Shown in pieces: positions 5,387 to 5,479 of a DNA stretch of 5,479 nucleotides. Numbering within the stretch: position 1 is the first letter of the stretch; each line of letters starts with the position of its first letter. The position numbers and the translations under genes are program-made. Source of the DNA: an uncultured Clostridia bacterium. GTDB taxonomy: Bacteria; Bacillota; Clostridia; Christensenellales; Borkfalkiaceae. The DNA lies in the NCBI GenBank assembly GCA_947627125.1, contig CANQUY010000114.1, positions 1-5,479 on the forward strand. Reading direction: 5' to 3'. A model generated the notes under the pieces. The model was not told the DNA's origin. It made no database searches and was given only the letters and a program-made list of their open reading frames with translations.

Positions 5387-5479
5387 TGGACCGGACGCTG
5401 CACGACCTGGCCGGGATGTTCCCGGCGGTGAACAGCGTCTCGGTGGTCCCCGTGGGGGTCACGAAGTACCGGGAGGGGC
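5374..5479 (+). CDS. Internal fragment of a DUF512 / TIGR03279-type radical-SAM-like protein
   Basis: Read on the plus strand with codons beginning at 5374, this stretch encodes about 35 residues that strongly resemble the interior of DUF512-family proteins, the PDZ plus radical-SAM-like proteins of TIGR03279. The segment DGAALDRTLHDLAGMF matches the family's NDG-x-x-L-x-x-T-L-x-D-L region. The segment VSVVPVGVTKYREG matches its conserved SVAVVPVGLT-x-x-REGL motif. Both ends are missing: the left side stops at the junction with L14, and the right side leaves the window. The true left boundary lies between 5374 and 5386, because 5374-5385 fits both genes. The family's function is not established; it is common in Clostridia, cyanobacteria and some Actinobacteria. 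By my count the bases after 5385 are about 70% GC and every codon ends in G or C. The match rests on remembered family sequences. Confidence 0.8.

Noticed and set aside
5161..5403. An 80-residue protein starting at the GTG at 5403 as a complete short L14
   Set aside because: The first six codons are complement of the plus-strand DUF512-type gene, L14 homology begins only at GG, and L14 needs its N-terminal half. It is a truncation at a junction, not a real start.

Overview
The window is the central and distal part of a bacterial spc ribosomal-protein operon, read entirely from the minus strand. In transcription order (right to left) it holds rplN (L14, 5' end missing), rplX (L24), rplE (L5), rpsN (zinc-type S14), rpsH (S8), rplF (L6), rplR (L18), rpsE (S5), rpmD (L30), rplO (L15) and secY, which runs off the left edge within a few codons of its expected end. 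Gene order and family lengths are the standard bacterial ones.

The short four-cysteine S14, the presence of L30, strong AGGAGG-type ribosome binding sites and the closeness of every protein to Bacillota homologues point to a fairly GC-rich member of the Bacillota (Clostridia-like), probably uncultured. This assignment is inferred from remembered family sequences, not from a search. No promoter or terminator is visible. Spacers are 10 to 31 bases, and nearly every stop codon lies in or against the next gene's Shine-Dalgarno sequence, as expected for one translationally coupled transcript. The products work together: nine whole ribosomal proteins and part of a tenth build the two subunits, and SecY forms the membrane channel that docks to the ribosome exit tunnel.

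The right end is anomalous. Near position 5385 the L14 coding sequence stops matching L14 at about residue 49 of 122. The remaining ~95 bases read on the opposite (plus) strand as the interior of a DUF512/TIGR03279-type radical-SAM-like protein. The two genes meet in the middle of both reading frames, tail to tail, with codon boundaries in register, across a GC-rich stretch (5374-5385) that could belong to either. This looks like a chimeric join (amplification or assembly artefact) or, less likely, a real inversion breakpoint.

Apart from that junction I see no undescribed system. The remaining points of interest are minor: an altered zinc-ribbon pattern and long charged tail in L24, an N-terminal extension on L5, and substitutions in the L6 C-terminal signature.
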